Source of the DNA: Pseudomonas sp. stari2
Lineage (GTDB): Bacteria; Pseudomonadota; Gammaproteobacteria; Pseudomonadales; Pseudomonadaceae
Direction: 5' to 3'
Assembly: GCF_040760005.1 (NCBI RefSeq)
Contig: NZ_CP099760.1
Span: forward strand, 707,001 to 771,000
DNA length: 64,000 bases
The position numbers were made by a program, and so were the translations under genes. The notes beneath the pieces were generated by a model that was not told the origin of the DNA, did no database searches, and saw only the letters and a list, made by a program, of their open reading frames with translations. Shown here piece after piece: positions 51,773 to 62,896 of this stretch (its first letter is position 1; every line of letters starts with the position of its first letter).

Positions 51773-52944
51773 GGCAGCAGTTGCTCCCAGGCCGGAACGC
51801 CCATCGGTGGTTTCGGCAGCTCGGGCAGCGGAGCCGGGTGGCCCGGCTGGATGCCATCGCGTGCCAGGGACGCAATCACCCTGTCAGCGAAGTCCGGCGC
51901 CAGGGCGAGTTTGGTTGGCCAGCCGACCAGCAGGCGACCTTCCTCGGCGAGGAACGCGTTGTCCGGGCGAGTCAGGCCGGTTTGCAGCGGTTCGGCGCGG
52001 TCGACGCGCAGGGTCGCCCATTGCACGTTGCTCAGGTCGATCCACGGCAACAACTGTGCGATTTCCTTTTGCGCAGTGGCGATCTGCTCGGCCGGCTCAC
52101 GGGCCACGCCTTCGGATTCGGCAATGTCGCCGCCCAGATACCAGACCCACTGGCCGTCAGCGGCCGGGTGAGTGGTTACGGTGATGCGCGGCTTGGTGCC
52201 GCCACCGAGGCAGTGAGCGTACAGCGGCTTCAGTCCTGGGCCCTTGGCGATGATCATGTGCAGCGGCCGGCGTTGCATGGCCGGATGGGTCAGGCCGAGA
52301 GCTTCCAGCAACGCTGCGGTACCGGCACCGGCGCTGAGCACGATGCGCTGGGCGCGGATCTCACGACCGTCGACCTTCAGGCCGACCAGCACGCCGCTTT
52401 CCAGCAGCGGCTCGATGTTCTGGCCGGCCAGCAAGCCGTCACCGGCGAGGTCGGCAAGACGCTGGATCACGCTCGGTACGTCGACCACCAGTTCGGCGAG
52501 GCGGTAGACCTTGCCCTTGAAGCGTTTGTCTTGCAGGGCTGGTGGCAATTGATCGCCCTTGACCTGATCGACCCGGCCGCGCACCGCTTTGCTGGCGAAA
52601 AAACTGGTGAGGTTGCCGGCCAGGGTGCCCGGTGACCACAGGTAATGGGCTTCGGACAGCAGGCGCACGCCGCTCAGGTCCAGTTCGCCGTTGCCGGCCA
52701 GGGCTTCACGCCAGCGGCGCGGCATGTCGGCGATGGCTTCCGAGGCACCAGTCAGCGCACCGTGCAGCGCGTACTTGGCGCCGCCGTGGATGATGCCCTG
52801 GGACTTCACACTCTGCCCGCCGCCGAGGCTGGCGCTTTCCACCAGCACGGTCGAGAAACCCTGGCGACGCAGGCGCGCGTTCAGCCAGAGACCGGCGACG
52901 CCAGCGCCGACAATCAGCACGTCGGTGGAAATGGGAGATGGCAT
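51769..52944 (-). CDS. FAD-dependent oxidoreductase (DAO family)
   Basis: A 391-residue protein with the dinucleotide-binding start DVLIVGAGVAGLWLNARLRRQGFSTVLVE, then SLGGGQSVKSQGIIHGGAKY, close to the glycerol-3-phosphate/D-amino-acid oxidase fold. Near residue 185 RIVLSAGAGTAALLEALG closes the FAD site. The substrate cannot be told. It is first in a two-gene unit with the aldo/keto reductase. The ATG lies at 52944 (MPSPISTDVLIVG). Confidence 0.9.
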   Translation of the reverse strand: MPSPISTDVLIVGAGVAGLWLNARLRRQGFSTVLVESASLGGGQSVKSQGIIHGGAKYALHGALTGASEAIADMPRRWREALAGNGELDLSGVRLLSEAHYLWSPGTLAGNLTSFFASKAVRGRVDQVKGDQLPPALQDKRFKGKVYRLAELVVDVPSVIQRLADLAGDGLLAGQNIEPLLESGVLVGLKVDGREIRAQRIVLSAGAGTAALLEALGLTHPAMQRRPLHMIIAKGPGLKPLYAHCLGGGTKPRITVTTHPAADGQWVWYLGGDIAESEGVAREPAEQIATAQKEIAQLLPWIDLSNVQWATLRVDRAEPLQTGLTRPDNAFLAEEGRLLVGWPTKLALAPDFADRVIASLARDGIQPGHPAPLPELPKPPMGVPAWEQLLP

Positions 52945-53036
52945 GCAACGACCTCAGTGTTCAAGACGAGGGCGCAGTATACAGACTCGGGGAAAAGGGG
53001 ATTTGTCGATGATCAACAGAGGGAAGGTACCCGCCA

Positions 53037-53062
53037 CTGTGGGAGCACACTGGCTCCCACAG
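53037..53062. repeat. Palindromic repeat between the oxidoreductase and SMR genes
   Basis: Perfect 9-base arms CTGTGGGAG (53037-53045) and CTCCCACAG (53054-53062) with an 8-base loop. The TGTGGGAG core is common in short dispersed palindromes of fluorescent pseudomonads. It lies just downstream of the SMR gene (minus strand) and may serve as its transcription end. Confidence 0.6.
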
Positions 53063-53079
53063 AAATCTGGATCGGCTTA

Positions 53080-53412
53080 TCAGTGCCCGGCCGTTTTCGA
53101 GAACAGCTGGATCACCACCACGCCGAGCACGATCAGCGCCATACCGAGCATCGCCGGCACGTCCAGCTTTTGCCCATAGATGAACAGCGCGGCGACGCTG
53201 ACCATCACGATGCCCATACCGGCCCACACCGCGTAGGCCACGCCCACCGGCACGCTGCGCACCACCAGCGTCAGCATCCAGAACGCGATGGCGTAGCCGA
53301 CGATGACCAGCACCAAGGGCAGAGGCGTGCTGATGCCCTTGACGGCTTTCATCGAAACGGTGGCGATCACTTCGGCGCAAATGGCGATGGCCAGATAGAC
53401 GTAGGCGTTCAT
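53080..53412 (-). CDS. Small multidrug resistance (SMR) efflux protein
   Basis: Four-helix proton-coupled exporter of cationic drugs that works as a dimer. The 110 residues have the membrane-embedded glutamate at position 14 (AICAEVIAT), as in EmrE, and the PVGVAYAVWAGMGIV motif of helix 3. The ATG at 53412 (MNAYVYLA) has a GAGG site and puts the Glu exactly at 14; an upstream in-frame TTG adds two residues. It is divergent from a LysR regulator, which probably controls it. Confidence 0.93.
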   Translation of the reverse strand: MNAYVYLAIAICAEVIATVSMKAVKGISTPLPLVLVIVGYAIAFWMLTLVVRSVPVGVAYAVWAGMGIVMVSVAALFIYGQKLDVPAMLGMALIVLGVVVIQLFSKTAGH

Positions 53413-53458
53413 GTTCAAATCCTCGTGTGAAGCGTTGCTTTCTGAGGCGGCATTCTAG

Positions 53459-53483
53459 TGACTACCCGGATGGGGTAAAGTCA
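53459..53483. promoter_or_regulatory. Candidate LysR operator in the SMR/LysR gap
   Basis: In the 102-base divergent gap an imperfect inverted repeat is seen: TGACTACCC at 53459-53467 against GGGGTAAAGTCA at 53472-53483 (complement TGACTTTACCCC, two bases longer). LysR regulators usually bind such interrupted palindromes in divergent promoters. The match is modest. Confidence 0.4.
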
Positions 53484-53514
53484 TTACCTATCTGTATATG
53501 AGATGGGTTGGCCG

Positions 53515-54417
53515 ATGAGCATGCAATGGAATCTGGATCAGTTACGCGTCTTCGTCGCGGTCGCCGAACAGCGCTCGTTCTCCGCCGTGGCGCGCGAGCA
53601 ACGCAAGGCGCAGTCGGCGATCAGCAGCGCGATTGCCATGTTGGAGGACGATCTCGGTGTCAGTCTGTTCGAGCGTAGCAGCGGTCGTCAGCCGAGTCTT
53701 ACCGAAGCGGGTGCAGCCTTGCTCGAAGAGGCGCGAGAAGTGCTGCGTCAGTGCGAGCGCCTGAACGGCCGGGCCATGGCAATGTTGCGCGGTCAGGAGG
53801 CGCAATTACGGGTGGCCCAGGATGAGGCGATGCCTTATCAGGCACTGGTGGAAAGCTTCGGTGCGTTGGCCGAGCAGTTTCCAAGTCTGGAGGTGCAACT
53901 GACCAGCGCGGCCCAGGGCGAGGTTTCGCGCAAACTGGTGGAGCGCCGGGCCGATCTCGGGCTGCTGTTCTATCACGATGAAATCCCCGAAGCGCTGGAA
54001 CGCCGGGTGCTGGGCAGCGTGGAAATGGTCACGGTCTGCGGCGTCAATCATCCGCTGGCGGCGCAGTCCCGGGTCAACTGCCAGCAGCTTGCGCAACATC
54101 GGCAACTGCTGATGTCGACCCAGACCAGCGTCTACCCCGGCAGTGAACCGGCCAGCCCTCAGGTGTGGCGCGCCGACAGTTTCTACGTGATGGCTGAATG
54201 GCTGGTTCGCGATCTCGGCTGGGCCTGGCTGCCGCGCCACGTGGTGCAGTACTCGGCATATCAAGGCCTGATGGTGGAACTCGACAGCGAATGGACACCG
54301 CCGGCGCTGGTGGTGGAGCTGGTCTGGCGCCGCGACGAACCGCTGGGGCCGGCGGCGCGTTGGCTGGCGGAGCGATTTGCCATACACCTGCGGGCGATCG
54401 GCGGCAAAAGCCGATAA
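53515..54417 (+). CDS. LysR-family transcriptional regulator
   Basis: A 300-residue protein with an N-terminal winged helix-turn-helix (LDQLRVFVAVAEQRSFSAVAREQRKAQSAISSAIAMLEDDLGVSLFER) and a C-terminal effector domain of about 200 residues. It is divergent from the SMR pump gene and its likely regulator. The start at 53515 (MSMQWNLDQLR) is preferred over the ATG four codons upstream because of the conserved length before the helix-turn-helix. The waaA start lies 11 bases after its stop. Confidence 0.94.
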   Translation: MSMQWNLDQLRVFVAVAEQRSFSAVAREQRKAQSAISSAIAMLEDDLGVSLFERSSGRQPSLTEAGAALLEEAREVLRQCERLNGRAMAMLRGQEAQLRVAQDEAMPYQALVESFGALAEQFPSLEVQLTSAAQGEVSRKLVERRADLGLLFYHDEIPEALERRVLGSVEMVTVCGVNHPLAAQSRVNCQQLAQHRQLLMSTQTSVYPGSEPASPQVWRADSFYVMAEWLVRDLGWAWLPRHVVQYSAYQGLMVELDSEWTPPALVVELVWRRDEPLGPAARWLAERFAIHLRAIGGKSR

Positions 54418-54428
54418 ACTCCGCCGCC

Positions 54429-55709
54429 ATGAATAGAACTCTCTATACCGCGCTGTTTTACCTGGGGCTGCCATTGGTGGCGATTCGGCTATGGCTGCGT
54501 TCGCGCAAGGCACCGGCGTATGCCAAGCGGATTGGCGAACGTTTCTCCTACGGCATGCCGACTCTGCAGCCCGGAGGCATCTGGGTTCACGCCGTGTCGG
54601 TGGGCGAAAGCATCGCGGCCGCGCCGATGATTCGCGCGCTGCTGCAACGTTATCCAACGCTTCCGATCACCGTGACTTGCATGACGCCGACCGGTTCGGA
54701 GCGTATTCACGCGCTGTTCGCCAACGAGTCGCGCATCCAGCATTGCTACCTGCCTTACGATTTGCCCTGCGCCGCGGCGCGTTTTCTCGACCGCGTGCAG
54801 CCGAAACTGGCGGTGATCATGGAAACCGAACTCTGGCCCAACCACATTCACCAATGCGCCAAGCGCGGGATTCCGGTGGCGCTGGCCAACGGACGCCTGT
54901 CCGAGCGTTCGGCCAAAGGTTACGGTCGGTTCAGCAAGCTGACTGCGCCGATGCTCGCCGAGATGAGCCTGTTCGCCGTGCAGACCGAAGCCGAAGCCCG
55001 GCGCTTCCGCGATCTCGGTGCGCGCCCGGAGACGGTCGAAGTCACCGGCTCGATCAAGTTCGACCTGACCATCGACCCGCAGCTGTTGCAACGCGCCGCT
55101 GAACTGCGCAGCCAATGGCAGGCGCAGGAGCGTCCGGTGTGGATCGCCGCCAGCACCCATGAAGGCGAAGACGAGGTGGTGCTCAATGCCCATCGCCGCT
55201 TGCTGGCCAACCATCCCGATGCGTTGCTGATTCTGGTGCCTCGCCATCCTGAACGTTTCAACTCGGTGTTCGAACTGTGCCAGCGAGAAGGTTTCGCCAC
55301 GGTGCGTCGTTCGACCGGCGCCAACGTCGATGCCACAACCTCGGTGCTGCTCGGCGACACCATGGGCGAGTTGCTGTTTCTCTATGCTCTGGCCGACAGC
55401 GCATTCGTCGGCGGCAGCCTGGTGCCCAACGGCGGCCACAACCTTCTTGAACCGGCAGCGCTGGCAAAACCGGTGATCAGCGGCCCGCACCTGTTCAACT
55501 TCCTCGATATCGCCGCCCAACTGCGCAGCGCCGGAGCCTTGGCCGAAGTGGATGACGCCGAAGGTCTGGCGACAGAAGTGCAGCGGTTGTTCGAATTGCC
55601 ACGGGATGCGCAGCGCATGGCGGAAGCCGGGCTGAGCGTGATGCGCCGCAATCAGGGCGCGTTGCAGCGCTTGCTTGATGGACTGGGAAGGCTGATCGAC
55701 CGCCCATAA
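54429..55709 (+). CDS. waaA: 3-deoxy-D-manno-octulosonic acid (Kdo) transferase
   Basis: Adds Kdo residues from CMP-Kdo to lipid IVA, the essential first step of the core. At 426 residues it starts MNRTLYTALFYLGLPLVAIRLWLRSRK, a membrane-anchoring helix, then has the catalytic GIWVHAVSVGESIAA, METELWPN, and the C-terminal donor site FVGGSLVPNGGHNLLEPAALAKPV. An in-frame extension upstream lies within the LysR gene and is not conserved. It supplies the LPS-core locus from a separate place. Confidence 0.97.
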   Translation: MNRTLYTALFYLGLPLVAIRLWLRSRKAPAYAKRIGERFSYGMPTLQPGGIWVHAVSVGESIAAAPMIRALLQRYPTLPITVTCMTPTGSERIHALFANESRIQHCYLPYDLPCAAARFLDRVQPKLAVIMETELWPNHIHQCAKRGIPVALANGRLSERSAKGYGRFSKLTAPMLAEMSLFAVQTEAEARRFRDLGARPETVEVTGSIKFDLTIDPQLLQRAAELRSQWQAQERPVWIAASTHEGEDEVVLNAHRRLLANHPDALLILVPRHPERFNSVFELCQREGFATVRRSTGANVDATTSVLLGDTMGELLFLYALADSAFVGGSLVPNGGHNLLEPAALAKPVISGPHLFNFLDIAAQLRSAGALAEVDDAEGLATEVQRLFELPRDAQRMAEAGLSVMRRNQGALQRLLDGLGRLIDRP

Positions 55710-55736
55710 AAAACGCAGCCTCAGGGCTGCGTTTTT
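55709..55736. terminator. Bidirectional terminator between waaA and the TolC-family gene
   Basis: Arms 55709-55720 and 55725-55736 (core ACGCAGCC/GGCTGCGT) pair perfectly, loop of 4, with A- and T-runs on either side. It sits between convergent stop codons. Confidence 0.93.
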
Positions 55737-55738
55737 GT

Positions 55739-57172
55739 TTAAGGCCGGGCCTTGAGCTGGGCTTCGGCGGCCTTGGCCAGATCCGGCGGCAGGAAGTCCT
55801 TGTCCGGGTTGTAGTCGGCTTTCAGATAACGGGTCAGGTCCTGCAGGTCACCCGGGTTCAACGTCCCCGCCGCCTGCTTCAGGCGCAGATTGTCGAGGAT
55901 GTAGTCGTAGCGGGTGTTGTTGTAGTTGCGCACCGAGGTGTAGAGCTGACGCTGGGCGTCGAGCACGTCGACGATGTTGCGCGTACCTACCTGATAACCG
56001 ATTTCCGTGGCTTCCACCGCGCTCTGGTTGGAGATGATCGACTGCCGGCGCGCCTGCACCTGTTCGACGTCGGTGTTCACCGCGCGGTGCAGGTTGCGGG
56101 TGTTTTCCACGATCTGCCGGCGCAGGCTTTCGCGCTGCTGCTCGCTCTGATCCAGTTGCGCGTAAGACTGGCGCACCTGGGAGCTGGTCAGCCCGCCGCT
56201 GTAGATCGGGATGTTCAGTTGCAGGCCCACGGTGCTCTGTTCGACGTTGCCGTGATACGGCGTGCCGAAGGCGCTCGGGTTGGAGAAGCCGAGAGCGTCG
56301 TTGTCGCCTTTTTCGTATTTGGCCACGGCGTCGAGGGTCGGCAGGTGGCCGGCCTTGCGCTGTTTCAAGGTCTGTTCGGCGGAACTCACCGCAAAGTTGC
56401 TGGCCAGCAGATTGAGGTTCTGTTTCGCGGCAGTATCGACCCAGGCCTTGGCGTCGTTCGGCGCCGGCGGCAGGATCGGCAGGGTGTGGACAATGCCCTG
56501 AATCGAGTTGTACTGGCGGTTGGTCAGGGTGATCAGCGCTTCGAACGCATCATCGACCTGACGCTGGGCAACGATCCGGTTGGCCCGGGCGGTGTCGTAA
56601 CTGGCTTGCGATTGCAGCACGTCTGTCTTGTCCGACAGGCCCACGTCGAAGCGCTCGTTGGACTGGTCGAGCTGGCGCTTGAACGCCGCTTCTTCAGCCT
56701 TGGTCGAGGCCAGGTTGTCCTGGCTGCGCAGCACGTTGAAATAGCTTTCGGCCGATTGCAGGATCAGGTTCTGCTCGGTGGCCGAGAGTTGCAGCGCGGC
56801 CTGCTCGTTGACGTCCTTGGCAGCCTGGTACTGGAACCAGCGATCGGCGCGGAACAGCGGCTGCGCCAGCGTCGCCTGATAGGAGTGCGCGCTGCGGTTG
56901 GCGATGGCCGAGGGCTGGTCGATCGAGGTGCGCACGGCGGCGGTTTCGGCACCGCCGGAGAGGTTCGGCAGCAGCCCGGCGCGGGCCTGTGGCACGACTT
57001 CTTTCTGGGCACCGTACTGGGCGCGGGCGGCGGCCAGATCGGCGTTGTTGTCGACCGCTTCCTGATAGACGCTGACCAGATCGGTCTTGGTCGACAAGGG
57101 CGCTTCTGCTGCCCAGACCATTGCGTTGGACGCACAAGACACGGCAACAGCCAGTGAGAGTTTGCGCAGCAT
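55739..57172 (-). CDS. TolC-family outer-membrane channel protein
   Basis: Outer-membrane exit duct for type I secretion and efflux pumps. The 477 residues begin with a signal peptide (MLRKLSLAVAVSCASNAMVWA). Two repeats of the TolC fold follow: YQEAVDNNADLAAARAQYGAQKE at the start, ANRIVAQRQVDDAFEALITLTNRQY, and NIPIYSGGLTSSQVRQSYAQLDQSEQQRES in the second half. YQVGTRNIVDVLDAQRQLYTSVRNYNNTRYDYI is the well-conserved C-terminal helix. No partner pump gene is adjacent, so it probably serves several systems. Confidence 0.94.
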   Translation of the reverse strand: MLRKLSLAVAVSCASNAMVWAAEAPLSTKTDLVSVYQEAVDNNADLAAARAQYGAQKEVVPQARAGLLPNLSGGAETAAVRTSIDQPSAIANRSAHSYQATLAQPLFRADRWFQYQAAKDVNEQAALQLSATEQNLILQSAESYFNVLRSQDNLASTKAEEAAFKRQLDQSNERFDVGLSDKTDVLQSQASYDTARANRIVAQRQVDDAFEALITLTNRQYNSIQGIVHTLPILPPAPNDAKAWVDTAAKQNLNLLASNFAVSSAEQTLKQRKAGHLPTLDAVAKYEKGDNDALGFSNPSAFGTPYHGNVEQSTVGLQLNIPIYSGGLTSSQVRQSYAQLDQSEQQRESLRRQIVENTRNLHRAVNTDVEQVQARRQSIISNQSAVEATEIGYQVGTRNIVDVLDAQRQLYTSVRNYNNTRYDYILDNLRLKQAAGTLNPGDLQDLTRYLKADYNPDKDFLPPDLAKAAEAQLKARP

Positions 57173-57380
57173 GAGGCGATCCCTAGCAAAATATTATGGA
57201 AATAATCCGGGCGCCAAAGGTAAGGCGCAAGCCCCGTAGCGTCAAGGCGCAGCGGGGCAAGGCGAGTGTAGTTGCGCATTGAGCCGGTCACAATCCTGCA
57301 AACACCCGCAATTGCGCCATTCATCATGGTGTTTGCCACGGTGTTGGCGTTCTTTGCCGGTTGTGTCTAGACTGGCCGGG
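57173..57380 (+). promoter_or_regulatory. Upstream region of the tolC-like and thiC genes
   Basis: This is the non-coding part before the TPP riboswitch. A possible thiC promoter is TTGGCG (57344-57349) with TAGACT (57368-57373), 18 bases apart; it would start the RNA just before the riboswitch. The bases near 57190-57200 are AT-rich and may hold the promoter of the tolC-like gene. Neither assignment is firm. Confidence 0.4.
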
Positions 57381-59519
<2,139 letters not shown>

Positions 59520-59532
59520 TCTGACCTGATTC

Positions 59533-59552
59533 CGGCGGCGTTCGCGCCGCCG
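59533..59552 (+). terminator. TTCG-loop hairpin between thiC and cytX
   Basis: Perfect 8-base arms CGGCGGCG (59533-59540) and CGCCGCCG (59545-59552) around a stable TTCG loop. There is no T-run, so it may only reduce read-through or protect the thiC message, letting the downstream cytX be co-transcribed at a lower level. Confidence 0.6.
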
Positions 59553-59597
59553 CGATGACGATCGAAAAACAACAAATGTCCCTCTGAGATAACACCC

Positions 59598-60890
59598 TTG
59601 AGCATTCAACCCGGTACTTATTCTCCCGACCTCGCCGTGCCCGCCGACAAGCGTGTATTCGGCGGTCGTGATCTGTTTTCCCTGTGGTTTTCCCTCGGCA
59701 TCGGCCTGATGGTTTTGCAGACCGGTGCATTGCTGGCGCCGGGGCTGGGCCTGTCGGGATCACTGCTGGCGATCTTCCTCGGCACCCTGGTCGGCGTCCT
59801 GCTGTTGGCCGCTGTTGGCGTGATCGGCAGTGACACCGGCCTGTCGTCGATGGCCGCGCTGAAACTCAGCCTCGGCCGCCAGGGCGCGAGCTTGCCGGCG
59901 CTGCTCAACCTGCTGCAACTGATCGGTTGGGGGGCGTTCGAAATCATCGTCATGCGCGACGCCGCCAGCCTGCTCGGCACCCGCGCGTTCAGCGAAGGTT
60001 CGCTGTGGGCCAGCCCGATGTTGTGGACGTTGTGCTTCGGTGCACTGGCGACGCTGCTCGCCGTCAGCGGTCCGCTGACATTCGTGCGCAAGATCCTGCG
60101 CAAATGGGGCATCTGGTTGATTTTGGCCGCGTGCATCTGGCTGACCTGGAACCTGTTCGCCAAGGCTGATCTGAGCGCCTTGTGGGCACAGGCCGGGGAT
60201 GGTTCGATGCCGTTCGCCGTGGGCTTCGACATTGCCATCGCGATGCCGCTGTCGTGGCTGCCGCTTATTGCCGACTACTCGCGTTTCGGCAAGAAGGCGA
60301 AGAATGTGTTCGGCGGTACGGCGACCGGTTTTTTCATCGGCAACTTCTGGCTGATGAGCCTGGGGGTCGCCTATACCCTGGCCTTCGCGCCGAGCGGTGA
60401 AGTCAACGCGCTGCTGCTGGCACTGGCCGGTGCAGGCCTCGGGATTCCGCTGTTGCTGATTCTGCTGGACGAGTCGGAAAACGCCTTTGCCGACATTCAC
60501 TCGGCGGCGGTGTCCAGCGGGATTCTGCTACGTCTGAAAGTCGAGCATCTGGCCTTGGCCATCGGTGTGATCTGCACCCTGATCGCGCTGCTCGCGCCTT
60601 TGGCGCAGTACCAGAATTTCCTGCTGCTGATCGGCTCGGTGTTCGCGCCGCTGTTCGGCGTGGTGCTGGTGGAACACTTCATCCTGCGCAAGCGCAGTGG
60701 CCAGGTCGCTTCGGCCGCATTGCGCTGGCCGGCGCTGTTGGCCTGGCTGGGTGGCATCAGCACTTACCACCTGCTGGCCAACCTGTATCCGGATGTCGGC
60801 GCAACCCTGCCGGCGCTGGTCCTGGCAGGGTTGCTGCAACTCGTGCTGGGCCGGGCCTTCAGTTACGGCCGGGAAACAGCTCGGGCTTGA
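59598..60890 (+). CDS. cytX: Putative hydroxymethylpyrimidine transporter CytX
   Basis: A 430-residue inner-membrane permease of the purine-cytosine (NCS1) family with about 12 helices. The start RVFGGRDLFSLWFSLGIGLMVLQTGALLAPGLGL and LLQLIGWGAFEIIVMRDAAS are typical of CytX. It lies directly behind thiC under the TPP riboswitch, which supports uptake of a thiamine pyrimidine precursor. The start is a TTG at 59598 with GAGA about 9 bases before it. Its end overlaps the end of a gene on the other strand by 32 bases. Confidence 0.9.
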   Translation: MSIQPGTYSPDLAVPADKRVFGGRDLFSLWFSLGIGLMVLQTGALLAPGLGLSGSLLAIFLGTLVGVLLLAAVGVIGSDTGLSSMAALKLSLGRQGASLPALLNLLQLIGWGAFEIIVMRDAASLLGTRAFSEGSLWASPMLWTLCFGALATLLAVSGPLTFVRKILRKWGIWLILAACIWLTWNLFAKADLSALWAQAGDGSMPFAVGFDIAIAMPLSWLPLIADYSRFGKKAKNVFGGTATGFFIGNFWLMSLGVAYTLAFAPSGEVNALLLALAGAGLGIPLLLILLDESENAFADIHSAAVSSGILLRLKVEHLALAIGVICTLIALLAPLAQYQNFLLLIGSVFAPLFGVVLVEHFILRKRSGQVASAALRWPALLAWLGGISTYHLLANLYPDVGATLPALVLAGLLQLVLGRAFSYGRETARA

Positions 60891-61605
60891 TGATACCGTT
60901 CAGGCGCGGGTAAGGGATCTTCAGTTCGACGTGGCCCAGCGCATAAGGCGCGATGGTGGTCACGTCGTACTTGAGGATCACGCCGCCGTAAGTCAGCGCC
61001 ACGTGCGGGGTTTTGACGAACGGCCAGTTCTTCACATATTCCGGTTCCTGATCGAGCTTGGTGCTGATCAGCCAGCTGTTATGCGCCACTTGCGCAGCCT
61101 TCCAGAACGCTTCCTCCTGCCCCGGCACCAACATGTCCGACAGGCTCAGCACTTTGTGCTGCTGGCGCGAATAGTTGATGAAACCACGGCCCGGCGTACC
61201 ATGGGCGCCGCCGGTGTCCAGGTAGCTCGACACTTCGACAATCACCAGACCGTCATGCTGCTCGCGTACTTTCGCCTGCAAATAGCTGCTGTTGCGCGGG
61301 CCGGCCGTGCGCAGGAACTGCTCGCGATAGGCCGCCAGGGTTGGCGCCACCGGTGCGTTCGGCTCGGTGCGGGTGAATTGCAGCAGGCGTTTTTCGATGA
61401 TGCCGTCCAGCGCAGGCTCGGCCGGGAAGTGCAGGGTGTCGATGTTCACCAGCGGGCAGTCCGGGTTGGAGCAACCGGGTTTCAGGGTTTCCGAGGCGTC
61501 GCGGGTGGCTTCCAGCGGCGTGCGGTAGTTGGGCTGGAACAGGCTGGCGCAGGCGCCCAGGGTCAGGGCGATGGCCGCCACGGAGGCGATTTTGAAAAGC
61601 GACAT
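60859..61605 (-). CDS. DUF3298/RsiV-like lipoprotein
   Basis: A 248-residue lipoprotein: signal MSLFKIASVAAIALTLGACASL with lipobox LGAC (start at 61605; an ATG ten codons upstream is unlikely). The second half, VIVEVSSYLDTGGAHGTPGRGFINYSRQQHKVLSLSDML in two pieces around residue 130, and the end VTTIAPYALGHVELKIPYPRL match the DUF3298 (RsiV/PdaC C-terminal) pattern. Its function is unknown; binding of peptidoglycan-related ligands is known for RsiV. The Ala after the lipid Cys suggests outer-membrane sorting. Tail-to-tail overlap with cytX. Confidence 0.83.
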   Translation of the reverse strand: MSLFKIASVAAIALTLGACASLFQPNYRTPLEATRDASETLKPGCSNPDCPLVNIDTLHFPAEPALDGIIEKRLLQFTRTEPNAPVAPTLAAYREQFLRTAGPRNSSYLQAKVREQHDGLVIVEVSSYLDTGGAHGTPGRGFINYSRQQHKVLSLSDMLVPGQEEAFWKAAQVAHNSWLISTKLDQEPEYVKNWPFVKTPHVALTYGGVILKYDVTTIAPYALGHVELKIPYPRLNGIIKPELFPGRN

Positions 61606-61641
61606 GGGCGTCCTTTCTGAAACAGGGGAAGGCAAAAAGTT

Positions 61642-61667
61642 ACCGCTTCGACTCTCTACGAAGCGGT
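61642..61667. repeat. Hairpin in the gap upstream of nudF
   Basis: Perfect 9-base arms ACCGCTTCG (61642-61650) and CGAAGCGGT (61659-61667), 8-base loop, in the 230-base divergent gap before nudF. Apart from this, 61606-61835 shows no gene and no clear promoter. Confidence 0.5.
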
Positions 61668-61835
61668 CAGTTCGCCACTAAGCTAATTAGAGTGGGTTTC
61701 GCCTCCACCGTCCATCCCGCTGACGGTAAAGGGGCTGCATCAAACATCGCGGGCGCGTTAGGATGGCGCGAAGTCGAGGTTGCCCGTCACAAAAAACGCA
61801 GCCTCGTATTGGAATTGCAGTAAACGAGGATGCCC

Positions 61836-62453
61836 ATGACCGATCTTGCCAAAGCCACTCCCGCCGCCATCGATATCGTGCGCCGCGAACAATGCTACAA
61901 GGGCTTCTACAAGCTCGACCGTGTGCATTTGCGCCATGAATTGTTCGCGGGTGGCATGAGCCGCGAAATCGACCGTGAAGTGTTCGTGCGACACGACGCC
62001 GTGTGCCTGCTGCCTTACGATCCGCAGCGCGATGAAGTGGTGCTGATCGAGCAGTTTCGCGTCGGCGCCATGGGCAAGACCGCCAATCCCTGGCTGGTCG
62101 AGCTGGTCGCCGGTCTGATCGACAAGGAAGAGGTGCCGGAAGAAGTTGCTCGCCGCGAAGCGCAGGAGGAAGCTGGACTCGACATCAAGGCGTTGTGGCC
62201 GATGATGCAATATTTCCCGTCGCCGGGGGGCAGCAACGAGTTCGTGCATTTGTATCTGGGGCGTTGCAGCACCGAAGGCGTTGGCGGCCTGCATGGGCTG
62301 GAGGAAGAGGCAGAAGATATCCGCGTCACGGTCTGGGCATTCGAGGATGCGCTGCAGGCCGTACGCGACGGTCGGATTGCCAATGCACCGGGCATCATTG
62401 CCTTGCAGTGGCTGGCGCTCAATCGCGCCGAAGTGAGGGGGCTATGGTCGTAA
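61836..62453 (+). CDS. nudF: ADP-ribose pyrophosphatase (Nudix)
   Basis: Hydrolyses ADP-ribose to AMP and ribose-5-phosphate. The Nudix box is complete: GLIDKEEVPEEVARREAQEEAGL (in two halves, GLIDKEEVPEEVA and RREAQEEAGL). The VELVAG just before it and FPSPGGSNEFVHLYLG after it are typical of the ADPRase subgroup. Length is 205 residues against 209 in E. coli. The ATG at 61836 lies 6 bases from a GAGG; the one at 61830 overlaps the ribosome-binding site. Its end overlaps the next gene by 10 bases, and cpdA follows, the order known from E. coli (nudF-yqiB-cpdA-yqiA). Confidence 0.96.
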   Translation: MTDLAKATPAAIDIVRREQCYKGFYKLDRVHLRHELFAGGMSREIDREVFVRHDAVCLLPYDPQRDEVVLIEQFRVGAMGKTANPWLVELVAGLIDKEEVPEEVARREAQEEAGLDIKALWPMMQYFPSPGGSNEFVHLYLGRCSTEGVGGLHGLEEEAEDIRVTVWAFEDALQAVRDGRIANAPGIIALQWLALNRAEVRGLWS

Positions 62454-62896
62454 ACAAACTGCGCGATCGTTATCGTGTCGACCTTGTGGGCCTGCAAGCC
62501 GCCTGCGAGGCCAACTACGCGCGCCTGATGCGACTGTTGCCGGACATGCGCCGCGACCCCGAAGCACGGCGTATCGCCGTGACCCAGGGCGACCAGATGC
62601 TCGGAGTGCTGGCCATCGAAGTGTTGCAGACCTGCCCGTACACCACGACCCTGCAAGTGCGTCAGGAACACAGCCTGCCATGGCTGCCGGTGCCGCAACT
62701 GGAAGTGCAGGTCTATCACGACGCGCGCATGGCCGAAGTCATCAGCGCCGAACATGCGCGACGCTTTCGCGGCGTCTATCCTTACCCCAATGCGGCCATG
62801 CACCAGCCGGACGAAAAGGCCCAGCTCAATCTGTTCCTCGGGGAGTGGCTGAGTCATTGCCTGGCCTGCGGTCACGAGTACGCCGCCGTTCGATAG
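62444..62896 (+). CDS. DUF1249 family protein (YqiB-like)
   Basis: A 150-residue protein of unknown function. Marks: DLVGLQAACEANYARLMRLLPDM, TTTLQVRQEH, and PQLEVQVYHDARMAEVISAEHARRFRGVYPYPN. Basic, soluble. It sits between nudF and cpdA as yqiB does in E. coli. The start overlaps the nudF stop by 10 bases, so translation is coupled. Confidence 0.93.
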   Translation: MVVNKLRDRYRVDLVGLQAACEANYARLMRLLPDMRRDPEARRIAVTQGDQMLGVLAIEVLQTCPYTTTLQVRQEHSLPWLPVPQLEVQVYHDARMAEVISAEHARRFRGVYPYPNAAMHQPDEKAQLNLFLGEWLSHCLACGHEYAAVR

